Source: JAGDXZ01 sp049966915
GTDB taxonomy: Archaea > Micrarchaeota > Micrarchaeia > Micrarchaeales > CABMGC01
Assembly: GCA_049966915.1 (NCBI GenBank)
Contig: JBMFTS010000027.1
Span: 1 to 10,192 of the forward strand
Direction of reading: 5' to 3'
Length of the DNA stretch: 10,192 nt
Below, one piece after another: positions 10,173-10,192 of this stretch; positions within the stretch are counted from its first letter, which is position 1, and the number at the start of each line of letters is the position of its first letter. The position numbers were made by a program, and so were the translations under genes. A model generated the notes under the pieces. It ran no database searches. It was given only the letters and a program-made list of their open reading frames with translations, and had not been told where the DNA came from.

Positions 10173-10192
10173 ATGCCCATGCAGTTTTACAA
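10173..10192 (+). CDS. Possible start of a divergent gene (partial)
   Basis: ATG codons at 10173 and 10179 open a plus-strand frame reading MPMQFY before the window ends. The support is the TATA-like box about 23 nt upstream, which would give a leaderless mRNA, and the absence of rps11 on the other strand. The protein cannot be identified from six residues. Confidence 0.3.

Noticed and set aside
1..10192. CRISPR array, transposase or insertion sequence
   Set aside because: No regularly spaced direct repeats, no transposase motifs and no long terminal inverted repeats were seen.

Overview
The window reads as a compact archaeal chromosome segment. The ribosomal proteins L18e, L13, S9 and S2, RNA polymerase subunits Rpo3 (RpoD) and Rpo10 (RpoN), RNase P subunit Rnp4, Rad50 and a DTD2-type D-aminoacyl-tRNA deacylase are all archaeal forms. 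TATA-like boxes sit about 25-28 nt before predicted starts. Both tRNA genes carry tiny introns, and neither encodes CCA. Very short intergenic gaps, an intron outside the anticodon loop, and low-complexity N-terminal extensions on S9 and S2 suggest a DPANN lineage such as Micrarchaeota. That placement is inference; the domain Archaea is not in doubt.

Layout from left to right. (1) Positions 1-585 are AT-rich: a possible gene tail, then a ribbon-helix-helix antitoxin and a RelE-like toxin on the plus strand, with inverted repeats over the promoter and start codon. (2) Positions 586-879 hold no convincing gene. (3) Rnp4 (880-1212, plus) converges on a minus-strand run of three genes: dtdA, a large glycoprotein-like surface protein with InlB-like repeats, and a DJ-1/PfpI-fold protein without the catalytic cysteine. 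(4) Rad50 (4634-6940, minus) stands without Mre11 in the window. (5) Positions 6986-10093 (minus) are the ancient transcription-translation cluster rpoD, tRNA-Leu(GAG), rpl18e, rpl13, rps9, rpoN, tRNA-Pro(AGG), rps2. A TATA-rich spacer at the right edge separates it from a possible divergent gene.

The minus-strand cluster makes ribosome and RNA polymerase parts, with two tRNAs embedded as polycistronic spacers. Each tRNA ends only 8-10 nt before the start codon of the next ribosomal protein gene, and the Shine-Dalgarno element of that gene lies in the tRNA trailer. tRNA maturation and ribosomal protein translation are therefore physically linked. Rnp4, which belongs to tRNA 5' processing, and DtdA, which proofreads aminoacyl-tRNA, add to the tRNA theme but are in separate transcription units.

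The most interesting signal is tRNA-Pro. It contains an 11-nt insertion between positions 53 and 54 that fits a relaxed bulge-helix-bulge intron, and it reads an A34 anticodon (AGG), which is not expected in Archaea.
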